Assembly (NCBI GenBank): GCA_964035575.1
Contig: OZ037934.1
Location: 620,001-684,000, forward strand
DNA from: Rhynchopus sp. YZ270_cl-10
Taxonomy: Eukaryota > Euglenozoa > Diplonemea > Diplonemida > Diplonemidae
Direction of reading: 5' to 3'
DNA length: 64,000 bases
Part shown: in pieces, positions 32,101 to 40,220 of the stretch
Layout: every line of letters begins with the position of its first letter
Position numbering within the stretch: the stretch's first letter is position 1
The notes under the pieces: generated by a model
The model's input: the letters and a program-made list of their open reading frames with translations, nothing else
Told to the model about the DNA's origin: nothing
The model's database searches: none
Position numbers and translations under genes: made by a program

Positions 32101-32787
32101 GCGCTTCCACACAAGGGTGAACGACGTGACACTTTCCGCTCACAAAGTAGTGTGCGTAACAATTTCAAGAACGATGGGATGTGTCTGTTTAGAACATTAC
32201 AGTTCTGTTCTTTTGGAAACACATGAAACTAATTTACCCCCCTTCCCCTTCTCCTTCAGGTGACCAACGAGAGCGACCTTGCCGTGCAGCCGCAGCAGAA
32301 GAGAGTCAAGACGGAGCAGCACCAAAAGCAGGCACCAATGACCCTCTCCCCCGCGACCTCCAGCCACGTCTTGGTGCCGGGTGTGCCGCAGGTGCAGGGC
32401 ATGCAGCAGCAGACGTTCCCACCACCGCACCCACTTCAGCACACACACAAGCCGCATCCACAGATGCATCAGGGTGCCCCGCAGCACCCGATGGTGCAGG
32501 TGAACGCACAGACTCAGAAGGGACGTCACCAGAACACTCAGTATGGTCAGTTTGTGAACCAGCAGGGGGTCTTTTCGCAAGGCTCGCAACAGCAGCAGCA
32601 GCAGCAACAGCAACAACAACAACAGCAGCAGCAGCAGGCACAACAACAGGCGCGTGTAGGTGGTGCCATCGTGCCCCCTCAAGCAGGCTCCGCATCGCCC
32701 TACTACCCATCCCAGCATGGTGCCTCACAGATCCCACAGTCGGGCCCCTATACTTTCATTCCGCACACAAAGCGGCCACAGTACTGA
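29138..32787 (+). CDS. RRP6: Rrp6/EXOSC10 nuclear exosome 3'-5' exonuclease
   Basis: Exons 29138-30275, 30497-30579, 30750-30941, 30997-31098, 31282-31350, 31562-32044 and 32260-32787 join in frame to 864 residues. The N-terminus has an acidic stretch and a PMC2NT-like region (about 25-120), the cofactor-binding part of Rrp6. The DEDD-Y nuclease core has Asp233 and Glu235 (VDLEHH), Asp291 (HGASSDIEW), Tyr354 and Asp358 (YARLDTHYL). Exon 2 gives the conserved ALCLRRFKKP link, and exon 3 the HRDC domain (WRDEVARREDESYQAVLPN). The tail is basic, then Gln-rich with 17 Gln in a row. The protein trims and degrades nuclear RNAs with the exosome. The small exon 2 is required: without it the frame breaks. 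All introns begin GTATG. Introns 1, 2, 4 and 6 contain repeat families B, D, A and E respectively. Confidence 0.93.
30405..30480 (+). repeat. Repeat family B, copy 3 (RRP6 intron 1)
   Basis: TTACAGCCTTCAGGGCGACT, GTGCAGCTCCC, AATAGGGTG and GATAGTCAAAA align with the copy in the topoisomerase intron (48616-48676). Confidence 0.65.
30635..30683 (-). repeat. Repeat family D copy (RRP6 intron 2)
   Basis: TGTGTTTGATAACTAATCGG followed by CGTAATTCTTGCACAGAATA is the reverse complement of the family D copies near 52.1 kb. Confidence 0.6.
31119..31242 (+). repeat. Repeat family A, full copy (RRP6 intron 4)
   Basis: This 124-bp copy fills two thirds of the 183-bp intron. Landmarks in order are ATGTAAACCACGAAATGGAT, TGTAGGACTGCATGGTTGGG, the hairpin GTACCAAAGGTAC, ACGAGAGGGCTTTTGTATTT and CAAGTCAACTTTT. 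The start follows TTTTTTATCAG, which itself looks like a 3' splice site. Other full copies are at 42548-42639, 54982-55093 and 56860-56974. Confidence 0.85.
32114..32160 (+). repeat. Repeat family E, copy 2 (RRP6 intron 6)
   Basis: AGGGTGAACGACGTGACACT followed by TTCCGCTCACAAAGTAGTG matches 28961-29010. Confidence 0.65.
32587..32637 (+). repeat. CAG/CAA repeat encoding 17 Gln
   Basis: Mixed CAG and CAA codons in the last exon of Rrp6. The codon mixing suggests the Gln tract itself is tolerated or selected and is not a fresh microsatellite expansion. Confidence 0.9.
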
Positions 32788-33130
32788 AAATAAAATAAAA
32801 TAAAAAATGGGGATTTTTTTTGTGGGATTTTTTTCGGATGCGGTTTCCCCCCAGGCCCCCCCTATTCCCCTAGCCCGATTGTGAGGGTATCTTCCTCTTT
32901 TAATTATCATCTCCGCTGTCCCCGATTTTATCAGAAAAAAAGTTGGGTCCAGAAAAGGGTTTTTAGAATGCTGTGTTTTTTTTGTCGTTTTTTTTTTGTT
33001 GTTGCAAATGGTGATATTTGTCAAAAAGAATTTTCAAAAAAAAGGTTTTCCCAGAATTCTGTTTTATGTAAATCCTTGTGTTTATACACTTTCTTCTTCG
33101 AAGAATACTCCAAGGGGGGTTTTTTTTTTT

Positions 33131-33179
33131 ACCAAGGTACACTGTCACGAGAGGGCTTTGTATTTCAACTCTACCTTTT
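33131..33179 (+). repeat. Repeat family A, 3' fragment
   Basis: ACCAAGGTACACTGTCACGA, then GAGGGCTTTGTATTTCAACT. It is nearly the same as the fragment that makes up the intron at 55742-55822. Confidence 0.75.
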
Positions 33180-33795
33180 TCTTTTGAAAGAATTCTCATA
33201 AAATATACAGATAGAAAATAACACCACGAAAAGAAACAATACTAGAAGGTGCATTGCTTCACCTTTGAGAGTTGTTTGAAACATTTTTTTTGTCTGTCCA
33301 TTTTTTTTTTTTTTTTTTTGAGGAATCATCCCGCAACATTCAAGAGAGGGACCCTGGTTTAGGCTTTAGGCTTTGAACCTGAAGGAGACTGCAGGGAAAA
33401 AGGGTTCTGGGTGGGCGGACAGAAGCAGAAGAACAGGATGGAAAAAAAATGCAGCAAAAAAAAAAAAAAAACAAGAAATCAAAAAGAAACGGCAATAATA
33501 TTAAAAAAACAATGCTTTTTTTCAGATGTGCGGAACCCTTTATGTTGCCCAACGTCCGTGCATAGCACACCGCAGAAGGACTTACCCACGGCGGCCTGAT
33601 ACTTTGTATGACATCATCTCGCGGAGTCTCGCCTCAGTTGGAGTCTCCCACCACCTGGGTCCCTTGCACCTGTTAAAGGTGTGATCTCCAAAAGCGTCCA
33701 TGCTCACCCCTCTCTTACTGCACAGGGCTGTTGGGCTTGTGTACTGCCACACCCAGGCGGAAACGCGCCGCTCCAGCGAACTAAGCCGAAGGGGA

Positions 33796-33828
33796 TGGGC
33801 TTTTGTATTTCAACTCCACTACTTTTTT
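33796..33828 (+). repeat. Repeat family A, short 3' fragment
   Basis: TGGGCTTTTGTATTTCAACT only, in the spacer upstream of the possible exon at 34047. Confidence 0.5.
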
Positions 33829-34046
33829 TGCAGCTCATCCCATGGAACCTACACCACACAGGATCTTCACAGAGTATTACACAAATCGAAACAACAGGAG
33901 GGGTTTGGTCTACCCCTTCCATACAAGAAGATTCTAAAAAAAAACCCCCCTCCTCCCGCTTCACTAAATGGTGTAGGCATTGACCATTGACAAGAGGTGG
34001 GGTTTGCAAAAAAAAACATAGTGGAGCTCATCCTGCACAAAGCAAA

Positions 34047-34190
34047 ATGCAGTGTTCCGAAGATGATGACGCAGAACCCCCTTCTCTGCTGAAACTGCTC
34101 GCCCAGCAGGACAGGCTTCTCTCGAACCTTGCGACGCCATCCCACGCACCGAGCACCTCTACAAAGACACCACATCCACCGCCCTCCTCT
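34047..34190 (+). CDS. Possible first coding exon of a small gene
   Basis: An ATG opens exactly 48 codons (starting MQCSEDDDAEPPSLLKLLAQ) before a GTATGC donor in phase 0, the donor seen in most introns here. The peptide has a protein-like acidic and leucine-rich start, then a Pro, Ser and Thr tail. No convincing downstream exon was found before the Lin1-like gene. It could be an orphan exon, a gene broken by the low-complexity DNA after it, or chance. Confidence 0.3.
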
Positions 34191-34660
34191 GTATGCCCTC
34201 CCCTCCCCCTTCCCTTCCCCCACGGCCCGCCCTCTCCCCTCCCGATTATTATCCAGTGTGGTAGTCAGCAATATGACAACCCTCAACGAAAAACCTCAAA
34301 AAAAACCCCCCCTAAACTCACACTTCACTGCAACTCTTCCTTTTTCTCAAAAAAAAACCCCCCCCCCCCCCCGGGTATCCAATGATCCCCGTTCGTTACC
34401 TGACGAGTGGAGGCGGGAGGAGGACGTAGTAGCGGTATCCACGAGAGATAAGCGAGGAACGGCGTGCGTGGGAGTTCACACGGTGTCTACACGGCATCAA
34501 AATTAATCAAAATTAATCAAAACAAAACACACACACCATGCCCCCCTGCCTCCCTTCCCTTCTTCCCTTTCCCCCACAAAAAATCCTCTCTTCAGAATAC
34601 CTCCCCACACCCCTTTCCGGTAGGGTTTCACTCTTTAGTTTTTGAAAAAAAAGACAAAAA
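34191..34660. other. Spacer before the Lin1-like gene
   Basis: C-rich and A-rich low-complexity DNA. From 34451 to 34520, GAGGAACGGCGTGCGTGGGA and CACGGCATCAAAATTAATC match 53568-53650, another dispersed repeat. No gene is seen beyond the possible exon just upstream. Confidence 0.5.
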
Positions 34661-36895
34661 ATGGGAAAAAGAAGACGGCTTGAAGACATCAACAGCGACG
34701 AAGGCAACCGAAGCGAAGATGATGCCGAAGAAGCCGAGGAGCACAGCAGCGACGGGGAGGTCACGACAAACGCAAAACAACGCAAACGGGTGAAAGAGTC
34801 GAACACTGAGGCGGACGCGCTTTTGGAGCAGCACGCGAAGAAGATGAACCTGAAGGAGACTGGGGAGTGGGGGGAGGAGGAGGGTCTGATGCTGGAGCAG
34901 GGGGAGGACGTGGACACCTTGCAGAAGGATATGGGGGAGACGTTTACGCCGTTTAACGTTGATGAGGAGGCGGATGCGGGGCTGGTGGAGTCCTTCGAGA
35001 AGACGGGCGCTTTTCACGATGAAGTGGATGACGATCCTTGGCTGAAACAGCTTGAAGACAGCAAACGTAGTAAGGGAGGTGCAGCAGCAGCGAAGCCGCC
35101 GCCGCGTGCTGCAGTGGTGGCAGAAGAGTACACCTCGCGCTACGACGCCTTTGCAGCCATGCTCGCAGCGCTCCCAGAGAACGTCAGCGTGACCGCCTTC
35201 CTCTCGCAGTTCGCAGGCGAGCGGCGTGTAGGCGTCAAAAAGAAGAAGAAGCCTGCGGCAAAGAAGGGGCAGGTGCAGCTTACACCACAGCAGGTATGGT
35301 TTTTTCCCCGCGGAGTGTGTTTAGACATGGGGGGTAAAAGATCTTATCACGATCTAAAATTTCAGAAATCTCTCACAACTTCGTTTCTTGATCGTGAAAA
35401 AAAAAACGTCGTGAAAAAAAAAAAAAAAAAAAACAGGTGAAAATGACCGTATTTTTGGCTGAAATTTTCACTTGAAAAATTTTTTCCAGAAAAAGTCAAT
35501 CTGAGATTTTCTTTAGATTTTTTGGGCCATTGGATCACCTACCACGCCCGATTTAGGGCAAAGAATTTTTTTTCTTTGGTCAAAAACAAGCATGTTCCCA
35601 GATCACGAACACAAATTTTGGGGTCCAGATCACGAAAAAAAAAGGGGGTGTGGGGTGCGTTTTTGGGCGTTTTTGTCGATCGCATCGTCCGATTCGGTGT
35701 GATTGCAGAAAGTGATGGGGTCATTTTGGAAAAATGGACAAAATTTTGTTGACTTAAATTTTTGCAAAATATGAACCCATACTCGTAAACAAGGGTCATT
35801 TTCAGGTTTGAAAACCTAACTTAAGATGAAATTGTGGTGTTTTGAGTGGGAACACAGTAGCGCCGCAGGCGCACGGTACCCAACTTTTGTCTTTTTTCGT
35901 TTTCCCTTTTCTCTGCTTTCTTTTGATTGCGCGAGCCGATTGCTCTCCACGGTGGGGTCACACATGTGTGTGCAAAAACACTCCGAAATACTCTTACTAT
36001 GAAATATGAGATTCTCTGGTTTTAGTAAGGAAAAACGTACCGAGCAAAATCGTCAAAAATCTACGGTAGTCGGTAGGCGCGTAGCGCGACCCCCGTGTGC
36101 ACCCCACTTTTTTTTTTGTTTTTCCCGGAAAAGTACCGCAATTGACGGATCGCGATCCGTGCGAACCGTGGTGGTGACTCATCTGAAAAAATATTGAGTA
36201 GAACTGCTGCAGATCGTGTGCGAGCACTTTTTTTTTTTTTTTTCCTTTTTTCACGACGTGACAAGATGTGAAAAAGATGAAAAGATTCCACATCATCTGA
36301 AAAGATGTTTCACCCCCCATGTTTAGAAACCAGACAAAAAAAAGAAAACATTTTGACTTTTTCATTTTCCTTTTCACATCATTTTGCGACAGAATTTTGC
36401 CTTTTTGGGCTGCGTTCAACGAAAAAAATGAGTATTCTTTCCCTTTTATCAATCAAGATCGGTCGGGAAAAACTGGGTTTTTGTCTTGTTTGTCATTCCT
36501 CGGGTGTCTCCACTGAAATAAAGGGGGAAAAACGAATCCATTATTTTCACATATTTTCCCTTCAGGAAGCCGAGAACGCCGAGCGTGCGAAGGTTGTGAC
36601 AAAGTCCTCGGCGTACCTGATGAGTGCTGAGGTGAACGACATATTCTTCCTGACAGCACGCCAGATCCGCGGTGTCGTTGCTGACCTGCAGGACGAACGC
36701 CGCTTTGAGACCAAGCCTTCCGACGGGACGGGCACCACCACACAGATGGACGTCGCCACGCTCCAGAGCAAGCTTGCAGACCGCTCGCTCCACGCCCACG
36801 ACATCCGCGAGCTCCCCTCTGAAGGCAAACCCGAAACTGTCGCCACCGATTGGGTCTCCGGCACCTTCACCCTGATCCACCCCCCCAGCAACTAA
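34661..36895 (+). CDS. Lin1/CD2BP2-like U5 snRNP-associated protein
   Basis: Exons 34661-35293 and 36566-36895 join in phase 0 to 320 residues. The start is MGKRRRLEDINSDEG, a basic and acidic N-terminus. The block TFTPFNVDEEADAGLVESFE, then KTGAFHDEVDDDPWLKQLE, matches the PFN...DEE...G and D-WL signature of the CD2BP2/Lin1 family, which binds U5 snRNP. A Lys-rich segment ends exon 1. The usual C-terminal GYF domain is not recognisable: the last exon encodes a charged helical region ending TFTLIHPPSN, so either the domain has diverged or the assignment is only to a related family. The single intron (1,272 bp, GTATGG start) is almost filled by the element at 35326-36321. Confidence 0.7.
35326..36321. 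mobile_element. CA...TG element with 6-bp target duplication, member 3, in an intron
   Basis: The 996-bp element has terminal inverted repeats starting CATGGGGGGTAAAAGATCTT, with its mate ending CACCCCCCATG. Exact TTTAGA duplications flank it (35320-35325 and 36322-36327). It makes up about 80 percent of the Lin1-like intron. No long reading frame is present. Removing it leaves an ordinary intron of about 270 bp with intact GTATGG and TTCAG ends, so splicing is likely unaffected. Confidence 0.88.
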
Positions 36896-37021
36896 GGGGG
36901 GTGCCTAACCAAATGGGTTATTTTTATCCAGCGGGGGGGTTTTTTTCAGCAAATTCCAAATTTTCCGAAGTTCTGAATCCCACCCACTGGACGGACCTCC
37001 AGAAATATCAACAAAAGAAAA

Positions 37022-39729
37022 ATGAAGTTTTCGAGTAATGCGGGGATGCCCCAGGTTTGTGTGCTAACCTTTTGAGTAGAAAATGGGGTGTGTTGTGGAG
37101 GGTTTGGTGTTTTAAAAAAAAACAAAGGGGGTACTAAAGTGTCAACCGCTTCACCAAAGAAAAAGCCGTAGTCTTATTAAGACTTAAAATTTCATTTGGT
37201 TTTTTGTGAGGATCATCTGTATAACCTTTTGAAATTCATTGATTTTGAGCCATTTGGGCGACGTTGTCGCAGAACCCATCCTCGGTATAGGGTGGTTGCC
37301 GATGCAACTAAAAGGCGTTATTTTGCCCACGCTGCATCAAAATGTGCATTTCTACCTTTCTACCCATTCATTCAGCATTCGGGCGACGTTGTTGTCGCAG
37401 AACCCATCCTTGGTATAGGGTGATTTTTGTTGATGCTACGAACCCTCCCTTGCCCCCTCCCCAGTGGAGGAAGCTTCATTCCTCCTGGTAAAAAAAAAAA
37501 AAAGTGCCGATCGTTTACCTTTTTTTTTCAACTTCTTTAAATTCTCTGCTTTGAAAAGTAAAGTACATTGAAACCTATCTTGAGAATTTCACTTAGACCC
37601 CTCATCACTTCTTCTCTCTATCTCCCCCCGCACACAAATTTTCGATTTTTTTTTTTTTTTTTTCACACAGTGTTTCCCAGCATCTCACCTAACTCTGAAA
37701 ATAGGTGAGATTTTGCGGTTTTGCGGGTTTTTGTATAGGTGTGGCGAGCCCGGGCGCGCTTCGCGCGCCCGGGTCCCCACCTTAGCTCAAGTTGGGGGCC
37801 TCCGGCGGAATGTGAGAATTTCTCGGAGTTCGGCACTTCATTGATATTTGCACCAGGCACACGTGGTATACGAATTATCAGTAAACTCAGTACATTTACA
37901 AAATAAACGGCAGTCATGGCAGGCATGGCACCCAAGCGAAGCCACGGTACGCAACATTTCTAAAAATTGTTGAGATAAATGTCACTGTCGATAGGGATTT
38001 TTGCGGAGCAAAAAAAAAAAAATCAAACAAATGGCGCCGCAGGCGAAAAAAAATTAGGGTACAGTGTAAAAACCTATCTTTTTACAGCACATAGTCACAC
38101 ACCTAACCCTTTATTGCGGAGCAAAAAAGGGAAAATGGCGCCGCAGGCAAAAAAAAATTGAGGTACAGCCTGGATGGTGCGGTCAGCAACCCAGTTCCCC
38201 ATGGTACTCCCGTGGTTCAACCATGATTTTTTTTTTTTTTTTTTTTTCCTGCAGGTGAGATTTCTCACCTCACTTTTTTTTTTTTTCTTTTTTTGTGAGA
38301 TTTCTCACCCCAAAATCTCACCGTGGGAAACACTGTTTTCACAGCGCTTCATATTTTATCACTTTAATAACCCATCCCCCCCGCTTCCTCCTCCTCCTCC
38401 TTCTCCCAAGGGCAGTCTCTTTGTCCACGTCACCCACCACATATTCACAGCAGCAAAAGAAGCAGCCCGCACAGCCCACGACCGATGCTCCACTAGCGTT
38501 CCCTGTCGACCGAATACCCCTGCATTGGTTTGGTTTTGTCAAGGTATATGTGTGTTTGTTTTTCTTTTTTACTGTTTTTTTCCAGCCTGCAAAAATACTC
38601 CGGTTATTTCAAGGTGACTAAGCAGTCCCTCCACCAATGTTCAAAACATTAAGTAATCTAATCAGACTACGCAGGGCCATCTTATAAACCCTTTCTATAT
38701 TTCTATCACAACGCTCATTACCGACTTTATGTTGCCTCTATCCAAACAAAAACGTTTTTCCTCCCACAGCCGCTTCCTGGTGTCCGCTTGGAGTGCGATG
38801 GTGTGGTGGTGAAATGGGTGCTGGACAGTGGTAGCACGCATAGCACGGTGACGATGGCTGCTGCTACAAGGTTGGGCTGGCCGCGTGTCGGGAGCATCAC
38901 ACGCGAGGTGATGTACGCGACGCAGGCTGCCGCGCAGGAGCGGTGCTCGCTGGCGGGGGTGCCTGCCTGCAGGACTGCGGCAGGCACGGCGGTGGCGCTG
39001 CCGCAGGCGGTACGCGTCTCGCCACGCACGCTGTCGCTTCCCTTCGGCACCGCAGGCATGCTCGGTGCAGACTTCACCCTCCTCCACGCGGCTGTGCTCT
39101 TCCTCTGGTCCGCCCACGAGGTCCTCCTCGCACACCCCACCACCACCGCCTCGCTGCAACGTTGGGTCGCCACGACCTTCCCCTCTGCACTCCCGCTCTC
39201 GGTCGTGCACGTCAGCCGTGGTGTGCCCTTCGTAGCTGGTGTGCTGCGGCTGCCTGCAGGCAGGGCGCTGGAGGTCTGTGTCATGATCGACACAGGCAGC
39301 CGCCGGAGTGTGGTCCCGCCGGACCTGGCGGAGGAGCTGGGGGGTGCGGCGTGTGGCGACACGGCGGCGTTTCGTGGTGTGTATGGGAAGGGGGAGGTGT
39401 CGCAGGGGGTTGTGGTGTTGGCGCTGACGTTGTTGCTGAGGGAGGGTGGCAGTGGCAGTGGCAGTGGCAGTGGCAGTGGCAGTGGCAGTGGCAGTGGCAG
39501 TGGCAGTGGCAGTGGCAGTGGCAGTGGCAGTGGCAGTGGCAGTGGCAGTGGCAGTGGCAGTGGCCTCGCCCTCCACCTCAGCGACGTGCCCTTCCACACC
39601 GTCGCCCTAGAAGCCCTGCGGCGACATCAGAAGCGCCTTGCACGCCCCGTCGTGCTTCTCGGGGTCGAGACACTGCACCAGAGAGAGCTCTTTGCGTTCT
39701 CCGCACAGCACCGCCTCGTCTGGATGTGA
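37022..39729 (+). CDS. Protein with two retropepsin-like aspartic protease domains
   Basis: The main exon 38770-39729 and exon 38451-38543 join in phase 0. A first exon at 37022-37054 (MKFSSNAGMPQ, donor GTTTGT) fits the frame but is tentative. Together they give 361 residues. Domain 1 has WVLDSGSTHSTV (Asp61) and AGMLGADFTLL, and domain 2 has VMIDTGSRRSVVP (Asp216) and VVLLGVETL. These are the hydrophobic-Asp-Ser/Thr-Gly and LG-x-D pairs of retropepsin folds, here twice in one chain, so an internal dimer is likely. A run of 19 Gly-Ser repeats splits domain 2 before the LG motif. It reads as a host gene with introns and no reverse transcriptase or gag nearby. The cleaved substrate is unknown. 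Confidence 0.7.
37207..37310 (+). repeat. Repeat family B, copy 4
   Basis: GAGGATCATCTGTATAACCT, TTGAAATTCATTGA, TTGGGCGACGTTGTCGCAGA and TATAGGGTGG. Like 17155-17243 it carries the longer 5' part of the family. Confidence 0.75.
37366..37440 (+). repeat. Repeat family B, copy 5
   Basis: TTCATTCAGCATTCGGGCGA, GTTGTCGCAGAACCCATCC and TATAGGGTGATTTTTG. It lies 56 bp after copy 4 in the same orientation. Confidence 0.75.
37668..38335. mobile_element. hAT-type non-autonomous element, member 2
   Basis: A 668-bp insertion with ends CAGTGTTTCCCA and TGGGAAACACTG, the classic hAT terminus. Exact 8-bp duplications TTTTCACA flank it (37660-37667 and 38336-38343). Inside, the minus-strand module GTTGCGTACCGTGGCTTCGC (37922-37968) is shared with 27421-28215 and 44952-45649. 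Two copies of a GCGGAGCAAAAA...ATGGCGCCGCAGGC unit (about 38000 and 38113) are also present. It lies in the first intron proposed for the retropepsin-like gene. No transposase is encoded. Confidence 0.92.
39448..39561 (+). repeat. Coding hexanucleotide microsatellite (GGCAGT x19)
   Basis: Nineteen perfect GGCAGT units encode (Gly-Ser)19 inside the second retropepsin-like domain. Perfect codon repetition points to recent slippage, so length variation between individuals is expected. Confidence 0.95.
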
Positions 39730-40220
39730 AAAAACCCCCTCTGTTTGCTTGATACACCGAGACTTAGATCTGCCTTAACCCTGTGTAAAGTGACCACAGC
39801 ACGCAAGGCGCCTACCTTACAAAAAGCCTTAGATGCTCAGACCCACCTTTCAACTCTCTTACGAGGATGGAGGGTGTGTTCCTGCACAAAAAACCCCAAT
39901 TTTTCGGTCCAAACGGTCCAAAAAGAGTTTTGACACTCATTTATCCAATTATTTTTTTTGGGGGTTTTTTTGGGAGTCATACCACGGGGAGTTTCACATT
40001 GCACACATCTCCCTACAGAGCACAAGGAAAACCAAACACACACAACTCAAAAGAACGCAGCGGATGCGCTAACAGACGAACAGCGAGCAGGGTGAGTAGC
40101 AGTGTGTGTGTGGTTTGTCTCTAGTGGCGTGGTGTCCATACACTAACAACACAACACAACACAACACCGCCATAGATAGTTGCACGTAGAGGTCAATAAA
40201 GGGGGGAGAGGGGAAGCACC
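39730..40220. other. Spacer between the retropepsin-like and Far11 genes
   Basis: No gene. It contains short ACAAC repeats at 40147-40168 and a purine-rich GGGGGGAGAGGGG stretch just before the next start codon. Confidence 0.5.

Larger units (their letters stand above)
32788..34046. other. Spacer with homopolymers and family A fragments
   Basis: AT-rich spacer with family A 3' fragments at 33131-33179 and 33796-33828, and T and A runs at 33300-33320 and 33454-33469. No gene is supported. Confidence 0.55.

Noticed and set aside
38586-38613. Possible mini-exon between TTTCCAG and a GGTGAC donor in the retropepsin-like gene
   Set aside because: Including it shifts the frame of the main exon. 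Direct joining of 38543 to 38770 keeps the frame.
38695-39599. Minus-strand ORFs with Ala-Thr or Pro-Leu repeats
   Set aside because: Translations of the GGCAGT microsatellite on the other strand. The plus frame has aspartic protease motifs.
38770-39729. Retroelement protease
   Set aside because: No reverse transcriptase, integrase or terminal repeats are near, and the gene has introns and two protease domains. It reads as a host gene.
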